Shown in pieces: positions 17,395 to 26,885 of a stretch of 36,985 bases of DNA (positions are counted from its first letter, which is position 1; each line of letters begins with the position of its first letter). The stretch comes from Clostridiaceae bacterium (GTDB lineage Bacteria > Bacillota > Clostridia > DSM-8532). Position numbers and translations under genes: made by a program. The notes under the pieces are model-generated. The model saw nothing but the letters and a program-made list of their open reading frames with translations, was not told where the DNA came from and searched no databases. Location of the stretch: contig JAAYNX010000111.1 of assembly GCA_012520615.1 (NCBI GenBank), positions 1 to 36,985 of the forward strand. Reading direction: 5' to 3'.

Positions 17395-19652
17395 TGACAA
17401 AAAAGAAAAAGAAAAACAAAGAGATGAAATTTTTTAAGCTGGTAAAAAGCACATCATTTCAAAGACTACTCGTAATTGTTGTTACCTGGCTGATACTGTC
17501 GACAGTGGTTGCGTATGAAGCGGCTCCTGTAAAGTATAAATTAGGGAAAGGTGATATCTCTCCATATGACATTCAAGCTCCCAGAGATATTGAGAACTCC
17601 ATAAGAACAAGGCAGAACGCTGAGGAGAAGGCCTCCAAACTGCCTCCCGTTGTTATAAACATTGACAATGCTAACAATGATATGTTAAATGGGGCATACG
17701 AATACTTTGAAGGCCTTAATAAGCTTATTGTTAAAATATACGAAGATAATAAGTATAGAACCCTAGATGAGAAAATTCAAAACTTTGATGAGCAAGGAGC
17801 ATATGAGGTTCTTTATGATTTAAAAGAGCCGGCATTAGCTCTATTAATCGCAGACCAGGGAGGAGAAAACTTTCAAACTCTTAAAAGTATAGTTATAAAA
17901 GAAATTATTCCCGAATTAACCAAGAAGAATTTGATGGAAGATAACCTAGCTATTGAGATAGCAAGAGGCCTTGAGACTATAAGGGAAGGCAGCGCAATCG
18001 AGCCTTTGAAACCAATAGCTGTAGATGTTCTGCAAAAGGTAATCAAGCCCAACAGCCGTCTTGACGAAGAAGCCACAAATGCGAAGAGAGAAGCCTATAT
18101 CGAAAGCTACATTAAAGAAAATCCCGTTATTATTTATAAAGACGAGCGGATAATAAGTAAAGATGATGTGGTAACAGAGGATAAGTATGAGGTTTTAAAA
18201 GAGATTAATTACATAGATAGTGAAGGCAAGCCTGATTACCTGCTTTATATGGCCGTTTTCATTATAATTCTTCTTCTGTTCATAAGTGCTTTTCTATATT
18301 TGAGAAATTTCCACCCGAAGGTGTACTATGACCGTAATTCCATATTTCTGATTTGCGTATCCATACTTATTACCAGTTTTTTTGCTTGGGCTATCCGAGA
18401 ATTCATACCGGATTTGTCCTACTTTATTATTCCTGTATTTATAGCACCGGTACTGATTGCGATTTTTTTGGGTATAGAGGCGGCAATTACTATAAATATA
18501 CTTCTTACCTTCAGTTTTGCGCTCATGGTTGGAAGAAATTTTGAATTTATGATTATGTCGATATTAGGCGGCACATTTGCTACATTTTTTACCGCAAATG
18601 CCACACAGAGAAGGAAAATATCGATGACCGGCTTTATGCTAGGCTGTTTAAACGCCTTAGTCATAGTATTGATGGGTTTGATTGAGAAAAGAAGTTTGGA
18701 TAACTTCTTAAATGACGGTGGTCTGGCATTTATAAACGGGCTATTATCTATTGTTCTGGCAATAGGTCTTTTGCCGTTTTTGGAAACTACATTTAATGTA
18801 GTAACACCGTTAAAGCTTCTTGAGTTAGCAGACCCTAATCATCCACTTCTAAAACGCCTTCTAATGGAGGCACCGGGCACATATCACCACAGCCTTATGG
18901 TGGGAAATCTGGCCGAGGTGGCAACCCGCGAAATCGGAGGCAATGCCCTTTTAGCTAGGGTAGGTGCATATTTCCATGATGTGGGGAAACTTAAACGCCC
19001 ATACTTTTTTAAAGAAAATCAATTATCGGACAACCCCCATGATAAGCTTACTCCAAATCTGAGTACCCTTGTAATCACTTCTCATACCAAGGATGGGGAA
19101 GAATTTGCCGCAAAATATCGTTTACCAAAAATAATAAGGGATATTATAACCCAGCACCACGGCAATACTTTGGTTGCTTATTTCTATCACAAGGCCACTC
19201 AAACTGATAAAACCGATGAGTTGAATGAAGATAATTTTCGCTATGAAGGTCCTGTACCAGATACCAGAGAAGCCGCTGTTGTTATGCTGGCCGATTCGGT
19301 AGAAGCAGCAGTTAGGTCTTTGCCGGAAAAAACTCCGGGAAAGACAGAAGGGCTGGTTAGAAAAATAATTAAGGACAAGCTTGACGATGATCAACTGAGC
19401 CGTTGTGATCTTACTCTGAAAGATCTTAGCATTATAGCTGACAGTTTTACTCAGGTGCTAAGCGGGGTTTATCACGAACGCCCCGAATATCCCGAGCTGG
19501 AAAAGAAAAAAAGTTTATCTGAGCTTGATAACAGTATATATAATACTCCTAAGAGTAATAAAGGCCATAGGAGGGATGTAGATAATGAAGCTAGCAGTGT
19601 ACAACCGCCAGAAGAAAATGGAGGTATCAAAAGATACCCAGAAACTAATTGA
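17394..19652 (+). CDS. pgpH: PgpH-like 7TM-HD protein, cyclic-di-AMP phosphodiesterase
   Basis: PgpH hydrolyses cyclic di-AMP and helps set its level. The 752-residue protein has an N-terminal helix (about 22-40), a large extracytoplasmic 7TMR-HDED domain (about 45-280), seven membrane helices (about 283-470) and a cytosolic HD domain from about 497 (YHHSLMVGNLAEVA, FHDVGKLKRP, TSHTKDG, QHHGN, ADSVEAAVRSL). All metal ligands are visible. The last ~23 codons are also read in another frame as the start of ybeY: the 68-bp overlap gives this protein a polar tail (NEASSVQPPEENGGIKRYPE) outside the family core. It starts at the phoH stop (TAATG). Confidence 0.94.
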   Translation: MTKKKKKNKEMKFFKLVKSTSFQRLLVIVVTWLILSTVVAYEAAPVKYKLGKGDISPYDIQAPRDIENSIRTRQNAEEKASKLPPVVINIDNANNDMLNGAYEYFEGLNKLIVKIYEDNKYRTLDEKIQNFDEQGAYEVLYDLKEPALALLIADQGGENFQTLKSIVIKEIIPELTKKNLMEDNLAIEIARGLETIREGSAIEPLKPIAVDVLQKVIKPNSRLDEEATNAKREAYIESYIKENPVIIYKDERIISKDDVVTEDKYEVLKEINYIDSEGKPDYLLYMAVFIIILLLFISAFLYLRNFHPKVYYDRNSIFLICVSILITSFFAWAIREFIPDLSYFIIPVFIAPVLIAIFLGIEAAITINILLTFSFALMVGRNFEFMIMSILGGTFATFFTANATQRRKISMTGFMLGCLNALVIVLMGLIEKRSLDNFLNDGGLAFINGLLSIVLAIGLLPFLETTFNVVTPLKLLELADPNHPLLKRLLMEAPGTYHHSLMVGNLAEVATREIGGNALLARVGAYFHDVGKLKRPYFFKENQLSDNPHDKLTPNLSTLVITSHTKDGEEFAAKYRLPKIIRDIITQHHGNTLVAYFYHKATQTDKTDELNEDNFRYEGPVPDTREAAVVMLADSVEAAVRSLPEKTPGKTEGLVRKIIKDKLDDDQLSRCDLTLKDLSIIADSFTQVLSGVYHERPEYPELEKKKSLSELDNSIYNTPKSNKGHRRDVDNEASSVQPPEENGGIKRYPETN

Positions 19653-20073
19653 AAAGGCAATTAAGCTGGGTGTTAAAAAGGAAAAGTTCTCATACCCTTG
19701 TGAGGCTTCTGTGACATTAACAGATAATGAGACTATTCAAAATTTGAACAAGGAGCACCGCGGAATTGATAAGCCAACAGATGTACTTTCATTTCCGCTT
19801 ATTGAATATATTAATAGCGAACCCCAAATTCAACCCGGCGATATAGACCCCGATACCGGAACAGTGTTTTTAGGAGATATAGTTATTTCGGTAGAAAAAG
19901 CTTATGAGCAGGCTCAAAGCTATGGCCATTCGTTTGAGAGAGAATTATCTTTTCTGGCTGTTCACGGGATATTGCACCTTTTGGGATACGACCACGAAAA
20001 CGAGGATGATGAAAAGCAGATGTTTTCTTTACAGGAAGATATATTAAACGAAATGGGGCTTTTCAGAAAATGA
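19585..20073 (+). CDS. ybeY: YbeY, endoribonuclease for 16S rRNA maturation
   Basis: YbeY is a zinc-dependent endoribonuclease in 16S rRNA 3'-end maturation and ribosome quality control. The 162-residue protein has the conserved TDVLSFPL near residue 66 and the zinc motif HGILHLLGYDHENEDDEKQM near 132-151. The N-terminus MKLAVYNRQKK fits the family start, and AGGAGGG lies upstream, so the 68-bp overlap with pgpH appears genuine. The stop TGA overlaps the ATG of dgkA. Confidence 0.96.
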   Translation: MKLAVYNRQKKMEVSKDTQKLIEKAIKLGVKKEKFSYPCEASVTLTDNETIQNLNKEHRGIDKPTDVLSFPLIEYINSEPQIQPGDIDPDTGTVFLGDIVISVEKAYEQAQSYGHSFERELSFLAVHGILHLLGYDHENEDDEKQMFSLQEDILNEMGLFRK

Positions 20074-20435
20074 AAAACAAAAGTCTTGCTCAAAGCTTCA
20101 AGAATGCCTTTAATGGGCTTTGTCAGGCTATTGTCATGGAACGCAATATGAAAATCCATACCTGCGTGGCAATAATGGCTATTGTTCTGGGAATGCTATT
20201 AAAGCTTGATGCTTCACGTTGGTTAGCTGTTATATTGGTAATTGGCCTGGTTTTTGTATGTGAGATGATTAATACAGCAATTGAAACACTCACTGATATG
20301 GTGACTTCAGAATATTCAGAACAAGCCAAAAGGGTAAAAGATATCAGTGCTGCGGCAGTATTGGTGAGTTCTTTTATCTCTGTTATAATAGGAATATTGG
20401 TTTTTGTCGACCCAATAATAAATTTGATAAAATAA
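20070..20435 (+). CDS. dgkA: DgkA-type diacylglycerol/undecaprenol kinase
   Basis: DgkA-family kinases are small membrane enzymes; in Firmicutes the usual substrate is undecaprenol. The 121-residue protein starts with FKNAFNGLCQAIVMERNMKIH (the conserved Glu and Asn), then membrane helices at about 30-45 and 48-68, the active-site stretch CEMINTAIETLTDMV, and a final helix at about 95-118. It overlaps ybeY by 4 bp and is the last gene of the operon. No terminator of standard form follows; the next 465 bp is the repeat-rich region. Confidence 0.94.
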   Translation: MKNKSLAQSFKNAFNGLCQAIVMERNMKIHTCVAIMAIVLGMLLKLDASRWLAVILVIGLVFVCEMINTAIETLTDMVTSEYSEQAKRVKDISAAAVLVSSFISVIIGILVFVDPIINLIK

Positions 20436-20900
20436 ATTACGATAGCCTGTGCAAGTATTATCTATAACAAAAAAATGATGTAGTTTTAGCGGCTATTGCC
20501 TGCAACGATTTAGCGCTCCGGGCCAACATCCGGTTTCTAGTCGCTTCGCAGTAGCTTGCAACCAATCAGACTTCGTCTTCTTGGGCAAGCCTTGCATGGG
20601 TGCTACTGCTGTTTACTTAAGTCGCTTGCGCTCCTTGTAAACAGTGTAGCGACCTTCAGCTACGCAATACATGCTCCGCTTTAAATCGTTACAGGCATGC
20701 CGCTTAGTTAAGATAACAAAAACACGGGATGACGAGATAGATAGGATAAATATGGATTTTTCTTTAGAAAATATTTTAATGATGACACCGATACGCGTAG
20801 CAGGCAATAGCCGCTAAACCTGCATAATCTTATACCATTTTAATTTCACACAGTCTAAAAGCGAAGCCATTATATTAAGACAAGGATATTTGAAGACTTT
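20436..20900. repeat. Compound palindromic intergenic region, element copy 3
   Basis: No gene lies here. TTTAGCGGCTATTGCCTGC (20485-20503) is perfectly complementary to 20800-20818, a 19-bp inverted repeat enclosing about 296 bp. A second, nested arm pairs GCCTGCAACGATTTAGCG (20498-20515) with 20671-20697 apart from small gaps. Inside are further inverted pairs: CTGTTTAC/GTAAACAG (about 20608-20643) and GCAGTAGC/GCTACTGC. The outer edges, AGCCTGTGCAA (about 20444) and TTTCACACAGTCT (20844-20856), resemble the ends of copies 1 and 2. The pattern looks like one element inserted in another, or a degraded larger element. It separates the pdaA-dgkA operon from mfd and probably supplies the mfd leader. 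Confidence 0.65.
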
Positions 20901-23900
20901 ATGAAACTTATCACCAGTGCAATTAAAAACTCTCAACAGATAAAACGTCTTTTAAAATTGGTTCAGACAGAAACAGATGCTGCTGTTCATGGTGTTTCTG
21001 ATTCTCAAAAACGGCATTTAGCCAATACTGTAACTGAATTGTCAGGATTAAAAGGTTTGTATGTGGCATGGAACGAAATGCAGGCACGGCAGGCTTATCT
21101 TGATTTATCCTACCTGACAAATAACAAGACCGTTTATTTATCAAACCGTGAAATAATGCTATATGATGTAGAAGCAAGAAGCTTTGAGCAGACACAGGAC
21201 AGGATTTCGGCACTAGCTCGTATTCTCAATGGCGACTACAACTTCATAGTAACATCTGCAGAAGCACTCATGCATTTTATCATGGACCCGGAAGTTTTTG
21301 CAAAAAAGCTTATCAATCTTAAACCCGGTGATACTGTAGATTGGAATAATTTTGAGGAAAAGCTTCTGGAGTTAGGCTATAACAGAGAAGAAAAGGTAGA
21401 AGGCCGAGGACAGTATTCAAAACGAGGAGGGATACTGGATATATATCCTGTCAATTGTGATATGCCCTGCCGAATTGAATTCTTTGATATTGAAATCGAT
21501 TCAATGCGATGGTTTTCTGAAGAAACTCAGCGCTCAGTAGACCAGTGCGATGAGCTAAATATATATCCTGCAAGGGAAATTGTATATGACAGATCTGAAA
21601 TTGGAGCTATTGCGGGCAGAATAAGGGAAGCTTTGGCCCAAACCCTGCCTCATATTTCTTCAGAGCTACGTCCGCTTCTGACAAAAAATATAGAAAGATA
21701 TGTAGAGAAGCTGCATGACAGTCATTATTTTACTGGTGTTGATAAATTCATACCATATCTGATAGAGAAAAAAGCCAGTCTTTTTGACTATTTAAACGGA
21801 AAACACCTAGTTTTTTTTGAGGAGTCACAAAGAACCCGGGAGCGCATGGAAAACGAGCAGGAAACATTAGGTAGCCTGTGTGAAACTCTTATGGAAAAAG
21901 GGATGGTATTAAAGGATACTTTCTCCATGCTCTTTGATTTAGAGACACTTATGGAAAGAACCGGGGATAATATTATTGTCACACTCGAATCCTTAGATGA
22001 GAATCTTTCGTGGACGAGTAGGCAAACAGAAAGAATCGATATTAGGGGCTCAGGTGTCAGCCCCTATAACGGCAAACTGGATTTACTAAGTGATGATATA
22101 ATAGCTTGGTTAAAAGATGGCTTCAGAGTTGCTTTCATGTGTTCATCCAAGGACAGAGTAGATAGATTTGCGGAAGAATTAAGAGAAAAGGGTGTTAAAG
22201 CAAGCAAGGTTGATGAAGAAGCAACATGGCCTGAGGGTGTTTCTGTAGTAGTTGTTTATGGACACCTCCAAACTGGATTTGTATATAAAGATGAGAAACT
22301 TGTTATTTTAGCCGAAAGCGATATATCGGGTATAAAATCCGGGCAAACAAAAAGAAGATTCGGAGAAAAGGGAAAACGAATTTCCTCCTTTACGGATTTA
22401 AAGATAGGAGATTTCGTAGTTCACCAAGCTCACGGTATCGGAGTATATAACGGAATTGAACAATTAGTAGTTGAAGGGATAAGAAAGGACTATCTTAAAA
22501 TAAGCTATAAGGATGGAGGTACCCTTTTTATTCCTACAACAAACATGGATCTTATCCAAAAATATATTGGTGCCGAAGGCCGGGAACCCAGATTAAATAA
22601 ACTAGGCGGCACTGAGTGGACAAAAGCAAAAGCAAGGGTCAAAGAATCATTAAGAGCTCTGGCTGATGATTTAATCAGATTGCAGGCTGAACGCAGGAAT
22701 ACCAAAGGTTATGCATTTTCTCCCGATACGGTATGGCAAAAACAATTTGAAGATATGTTTGCCTTTGAGGAGACTCCCGACCAGTTAAGATGTGTTGCAG
22801 AAATTAAAGCCGATATGGAGTCGGAGCTTATTATGGATCGCCTCTTGTGCGGAGATGTGGGGTATGGCAAGACGGAGGTGGCTATACGTGCAGCTTTCAA
22901 GGCCGTGATGGATGGAAAGCAAGTTGCATTTTTAGTTCCGACTACAGTTTTAGCCGCCCAGCATTTTGAAACTTTTAAAAAAAGGTTTTCGGGATTCCCT
23001 ATCAAGGTTGAAATGCTGAGCAGATTTAGATCGGATGCTGAGCAAAAGGCCATTATAAAGGATTTAAAAAGCGGGAGAATGGATATTGTTGTCGGAACTC
23101 ATATGATACTGGGAGAGTCGGTCAAGTTTAAGGATTTGGGGCTTTTAATAATAGATGAGGAACAGCGTTTTGGTGTTGAGCATAAGGAAACTATCAAACT
23201 GCGTCATCCGAAGGTTGATATACTTACCCTTTCAGCTACGCCCATTCCAAGGACTCTCAATATGTCTCTTTCGGGTATAAGGGATATTAGCACACTGGAA
23301 GATCCTCCAGAACATAGATATCCGGTGCAGACCTATGTTGTTGAGCATAGAGATGATATTATTCAAAACGCAATAAACCGTGAACTAGCCCGGGGCGGTC
23401 AGGTGTTTTATCTCTTTAATAGGGTGAGAGGTATTCTTGGTAAGATGTCGCAAATACAGGCCTTAGTACCTGAAGCCCGAATTGGGTACGCCCACGGGCA
23501 AATGGGGGAAAGGGAACTGGAGCGAGTAATACAATCCTTTTTAGATAAAGATTTTGATGTGTTAGTGTGTACTACTATTATTGAATCGGGCATTGATATG
23601 CCGAATGTAAACACAATTATTGTAGAGGATTCCGACAGATTAGGACTTGCCCAATTATATCAACTTCGAGGAAGAGTTGGAAGGTCAAACCGTTTGGCGT
23701 ACGCATACTTAACCTATAAACGGGACAAGGTTTTAAGTGAAATTGCAGAAAAGCGATTGAGAGCCATTAGAGAATTTACCGAATTTGGGTCGGGCTTTAA
23801 AATAGCAATGAGAGATTTGCAAATAAGGGGCGCGGGCAATATACTTGGAGCCGAGCAGCACGGGCACATGGAATCAGTCGGATATGATATGTATTTAAAG

Positions 23901-24413
23901 CTGTTGGATGAAACGGTTACCGAGCTTAAGGGAGAGGCTGTTACAAACAGAGCTGTGGATACCGCAGTGGAGCTATTAACCAGTGCATATATTGACGCTT
24001 CCTATATTAAAGATGAAGAACAAAGAATTGATATGTACAGAACCATAGCTACAATTGAAACTGAAGAAGATATATTAGACATTAAAGATGAACTTATTGA
24101 CCGATATGGCGATATCCCCGCAGAAACCAATCAGCTTATCGAGATAGCATATATAAAGAATCTTGCTTCACATCTAGGCTTTTCCTCAGTTAAGCAGAAA
24201 GAGGAAATGGTGCTGTTTAATTTTGCCGAACAAGCCGGGTTGCCGCTGGAAAGAATTGGAGAGATAATGAGCAAGTGGAAGGGAAAAATATTATTTAGCG
24301 CAGGAAAACAACCTTATTTATCTCTAAGGTCGAAGAATGAAAAATCCGATGAAGTTATTGAAAATATTAAGATTCTATTACAAGAGCTGCAAAAATTGCA
24401 GTTAAAGCCTTGA
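20901..24413 (+). CDS. mfd: Mfd, transcription-repair coupling factor
   Basis: Mfd removes RNA polymerase stalled at lesions and recruits UvrA. The 1170-residue protein is of full family length: a UvrB-like N-terminal module, the polymerase-interacting CarD-like domain from about 499 (IGDFVVHQAHGIGVYNGIEQL), the RecG-like translocase with Walker A GDVGYGKTE (about 650), DEEQ box (about 751), SATPIPRTLNMSLSGIRD and RGRVGRSNRLAYAYLTY, followed by FGSGFKIAMRDLQIRGAGNILG, and the C-terminal autoinhibitory domain. In Bacillus mfd is also linked to sporulation-phase mutagenesis. The start has only a weak AAGGATAT upstream. uvrC at 5202 is a functional partner. Confidence 0.97.
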   Translation: MKLITSAIKNSQQIKRLLKLVQTETDAAVHGVSDSQKRHLANTVTELSGLKGLYVAWNEMQARQAYLDLSYLTNNKTVYLSNREIMLYDVEARSFEQTQDRISALARILNGDYNFIVTSAEALMHFIMDPEVFAKKLINLKPGDTVDWNNFEEKLLELGYNREEKVEGRGQYSKRGGILDIYPVNCDMPCRIEFFDIEIDSMRWFSEETQRSVDQCDELNIYPAREIVYDRSEIGAIAGRIREALAQTLPHISSELRPLLTKNIERYVEKLHDSHYFTGVDKFIPYLIEKKASLFDYLNGKHLVFFEESQRTRERMENEQETLGSLCETLMEKGMVLKDTFSMLFDLETLMERTGDNIIVTLESLDENLSWTSRQTERIDIRGSGVSPYNGKLDLLSDDIIAWLKDGFRVAFMCSSKDRVDRFAEELREKGVKASKVDEEATWPEGVSVVVVYGHLQTGFVYKDEKLVILAESDISGIKSGQTKRRFGEKGKRISSFTDLKIGDFVVHQAHGIGVYNGIEQLVVEGIRKDYLKISYKDGGTLFIPTTNMDLIQKYIGAEGREPRLNKLGGTEWTKAKARVKESLRALADDLIRLQAERRNTKGYAFSPDTVWQKQFEDMFAFEETPDQLRCVAEIKADMESELIMDRLLCGDVGYGKTEVAIRAAFKAVMDGKQVAFLVPTTVLAAQHFETFKKRFSGFPIKVEMLSRFRSDAEQKAIIKDLKSGRMDIVVGTHMILGESVKFKDLGLLIIDEEQRFGVEHKETIKLRHPKVDILTLSATPIPRTLNMSLSGIRDISTLEDPPEHRYPVQTYVVEHRDDIIQNAINRELARGGQVFYLFNRVRGILGKMSQIQALVPEARIGYAHGQMGERELERVIQSFLDKDFDVLVCTTIIESGIDMPNVNTIIVEDSDRLGLAQLYQLRGRVGRSNRLAYAYLTYKRDKVLSEIAEKRLRAIREFTEFGSGFKIAMRDLQIRGAGNILGAEQHGHMESVGYDMYLKLLDETVTELKGEAVTNRAVDTAVELLTSAYIDASYIKDEEQRIDMYRTIATIETEEDILDIKDELIDRYGDIPAETNQLIEIAYIKNLASHLGFSSVKQKEEMVLFNFAEQAGLPLERIGEIMSKWKGKILFSAGKQPYLSLRSKNEKSDEVIENIKILLQELQKLQLKP

Positions 24414-24508
24414 AGAATTATAATAAATGTATATTGCCATCTATATTGGCAAAGTAGATGACCTTAAAATGTCTGAAATCTATTTTTATACAAAAAGGAT
24501 GGAACATC

Positions 24509-25648
24509 ATGGATAAAAAAGATTTGATAAACAAGAGTAAAGCGCCGAAAAAGAAAAAACTGATTAGAACCGAACGTGAAAAAAACATAACAAAGATTAT
24601 TGTTACTGCTGTTTTTGTGTTGGTTGCCGTAATAATATACTATTTGATTGATTCCGGAAGCTATGTGGCAAAAGTAGATGGGCAAAGAATTTCAAAGCCC
24701 GTATATCAGTTTTTCTTACAGCAGCAGCTGACTGCTACCGAAACCGAAGAAGGGCTTATGACCCAAGAAGAAAAGGACAAATTTTGGACGACAACAGCAG
24801 ATGGGCAGGACCCTTATGAAGCAGCCAAGCGAGAAGCACTGAACTATTCAAAGGAATTTATGATTCAGTATATTAAGGCGCAGGAAGCCGGCATTAAAAT
24901 AGATTCGGATATAAAAAAACAGGTGGCATCAATAATGCCTTCAATCCAAGGGCAATTAACTGAAAAACAATTTAAGGAGAAATATAAAATTAGTGTTGCT
25001 GAGTTTCAGAGCATCTATGAAAAATTCAGTGCTATAGAAAAATATAAAAGAGAGTATTTAGATGAACATTTTAAACCGGAAACGTTCACTGAAGAGCAAC
25101 TAAAAACTGAGTACGAAGAAAATGCAAAAATTTATGATAGTATAGACATAAGCTATATAACCATTTATAAGTTTGATGAATTAGGAGCTACACTTTCTGA
25201 AGAAGAGACAGCAAAAAAGAAGGAAAAAGCTCAAGAGACTTTGGAAAAAATAAAGCAAGGCCAGCCTATGGATGAAGCCATAGCTGAATACACTGAGGAA
25301 AAGGCGGCACCTGCCCAAGATGACACCGAGTCAAAACCTCTGGGTAAAGCTAAAATCACATATAGCCAAAATTCCATGTATGATTACTATCTGGAATGGG
25401 ATTTTATAGAATGGGCTTTTGCTAATAAGCCGGGAGATATGGATATTATCGAAACCGACTACTTTATCTATGTGGCAAAGATTGATGACAGAACAGTATT
25501 TGATGATGTAAAAGAATCAGTTAAAAACGAAATGGAATATCAAGCCCGTGAAGAATTCTACAAAAACGCTATAGCCAGTTGGGGTTTGGAACCCAAATAT
25601 AATATCATAAAGAATGAGCGGGTATATGATTCTATTTCCTACAAGTAA
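24509..25648 (+). CDS. PrsA/SurA-like membrane-anchored foldase (parvulin type)
   Basis: The 379-residue protein has a strongly basic cytosolic N-terminus, one membrane helix (about 30-48), a SurA-N-like helical chaperone region (about 50-190) and a parvulin-like region (about 195-345, with LEKIKQGQPMDEAIAEY, LEWDFIEWAFANKPGDM and DYFIYVAKIDDR). It has no lipobox cysteine, so it is held by the helix; classical PrsA is a lipoprotein. Role: folding of exported proteins. ATG 24509 follows AAAGGATGG by 6 bases; the in-frame ATG 24458 lacks a site. Position after mfd matches many Clostridia. Enzymatic isomerase activity cannot be judged from sequence alone. Confidence 0.88.
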   Translation: MDKKDLINKSKAPKKKKLIRTEREKNITKIIVTAVFVLVAVIIYYLIDSGSYVAKVDGQRISKPVYQFFLQQQLTATETEEGLMTQEEKDKFWTTTADGQDPYEAAKREALNYSKEFMIQYIKAQEAGIKIDSDIKKQVASIMPSIQGQLTEKQFKEKYKISVAEFQSIYEKFSAIEKYKREYLDEHFKPETFTEEQLKTEYEENAKIYDSIDISYITIYKFDELGATLSEEETAKKKEKAQETLEKIKQGQPMDEAIAEYTEEKAAPAQDDTESKPLGKAKITYSQNSMYDYYLEWDFIEWAFANKPGDMDIIETDYFIYVAKIDDRTVFDDVKESVKNEMEYQAREEFYKNAIASWGLEPKYNIIKNERVYDSISYK

Positions 25649-25674
25649 ATAATTTTAAATTCCCTAAAATAAAT

Positions 25675-25720
25675 AAAAGAAGCCGAATTGAAGGTAATAC
25701 TTTCATTTCGGCTTCTTTTT
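25675..25720 (+). terminator. Terminator before the spoIIIA operon
   Basis: A perfect 13-bp stem (25675-25687 with 25707-25719) carries A-rich and T-rich flanks, so it can work on both strands. It isolates the sporulation operon from mfd/prsA transcription; the sigma-E -35 box begins one base after it. Confidence 0.92.
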
Positions 25721-25750
25721 GGTATATTGGCAGTTTTTGAGGCATACATT
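25721..25750 (+). promoter_or_regulatory. Sigma-E promoter of spoIIIA operon
   Basis: GGTATATT (25721-25728), a 14-bp spacer and CATACATT (25743-25750) match the sigma-E consensus (about GKCATATT, 13-15 bp, CATACAMT). Start of transcription near 25757 leaves about 30 nt before the GTG start with GGGAGG between. spoIIIA is sigma-E controlled in Bacillus. Confidence 0.85.
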
Positions 25751-25787
25751 TAAGCATGTCCGTATTATACGAGGGAGGTTTGTTATT

Positions 25788-26885
25788 GTGCAGGGAAAAG
25801 ACAGAATTGAAGGTTTTAATAAGCTGCTTTCGACATATCTTCCGGATAGGATAAAAAAGGCTGTCAGTGGAATAAAAGACGAATACATAAATGAACTTGA
25901 GGAAATAAGAGTACGAAGTGGCCTCCCTTTAATGGGTGTATTTTCCGGAGCAGATTATTTTATCGGAGCCGAAGGATATTTGTCTCAAAATCCGCAGTAT
26001 GCGTTGAATATAACTGAAAAAGAAGTAAATACATTATTTCTGCTTTTATGTGAGCAGTCAATATATGCTTATCAGGATGATATCATCCGAGGATTCGTTA
26101 CCTTGAAAGGCGGGCATAGAGCCGGAATATGCGGTACCGTAGTATATGAAGGTGACAATATAAAAGCCATAAAGGATATTTCGTCGATAAATATAAGATT
26201 TTCCAGACAGATAAAAGGTTGTGCTTGTAATGTGTTTCATCAGTTAATAAGAAATCGGCAAGATATTTATAATACTCTAATTTTATCGCCGCCCCGATGC
26301 GGGAAAACAACTGTGTTAAGAGATTTATGCCGCTTGATAAGCCAAGGAAATGACAGTAATAAATTCGAGGGATTAAGGACTGCGGTGGTAGATGAACGTT
26401 CTGAATTGGCAGCAAGCTTCAGAGGAGTGCCACAAAATGATTTGGGTCCTAGAACTGATGTGTTAGATGGATGCCGGAAAAGCCAAGGGATTGAGATGAT
26501 GCTAAGGGGGATGGCACCCCAGGTAATTATTGTAGATGAATTGGGGGCAACAGGGGATGTAGATGCTGTAAAAATGGCATGGAATGCTGGTGTAAGAATT
26601 ATTGCAACAGCTCATGCCTTTGGCCTTGAAGATTTTAAAAGAAGGTTGGGTGTTGGCCAACTAGCTGCTAAAGATGGTTTTGAGAGAATAGTTATTCTCG
26701 GAATGGACAACGGAAAAAGATGGGCAAAGGTGATGGATGAAAATGGCAATGAACTTAGCGTTTTGGCTCAAAATAATAGGATGTCTTATGGTCTTTATGG
26801 GGAGCGCAGCTACGGGAATCACTCTGTCAACCAGGCTCGCCGAGAGACAGCGTGCTATATCAAAGCTCATAGAAATCCTCCTTAA
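25788..26885 (+). CDS. spoIIIAA: SpoIIIAA, ATPase of the feeding-tube channel
   Basis: SpoIIIAA is a secretion-type ATPase on the mother-cell side of the SpoIIIA-SpoIIQ channel. The 365-residue product has Walker A PPRCGKTTVLRDL, Walker B QVIIVDELG, and EIRVRSGLPL near residue 38. GTG 25788 is preceded by GGGAGG with a 9-nt gap and lies downstream of the sigma-E start, so the longer frame from 25719 is excluded. The C-terminus is odd: after MDENGNEL, the usual end region, about 45 extra polar residues (to RRETACYIKAHRNPP) are encoded in a different frame over the first 143 bp of spoIIIAB. This tail is probably dispensable. Confidence 0.94.
   Translation: MQGKDRIEGFNKLLSTYLPDRIKKAVSGIKDEYINELEEIRVRSGLPLMGVFSGADYFIGAEGYLSQNPQYALNITEKEVNTLFLLLCEQSIYAYQDDIIRGFVTLKGGHRAGICGTVVYEGDNIKAIKDISSINIRFSRQIKGCACNVFHQLIRNRQDIYNTLILSPPRCGKTTVLRDLCRLISQGNDSNKFEGLRTAVVDERSELAASFRGVPQNDLGPRTDVLDGCRKSQGIEMMLRGMAPQVIIVDELGATGDVDAVKMAWNAGVRIIATAHAFGLEDFKRRLGVGQLAAKDGFERIVILGMDNGKRWAKVMDENGNELSVLAQNNRMSYGLYGERSYGNHSVNQARRETACYIKAHRNPP

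Noticed and set aside
24434-24452. TTGCCA...TGGCAA hairpin as the mfd terminator
   Set aside because: The stem is only 6 bp and no T-run follows, so I did not list it as a terminator.
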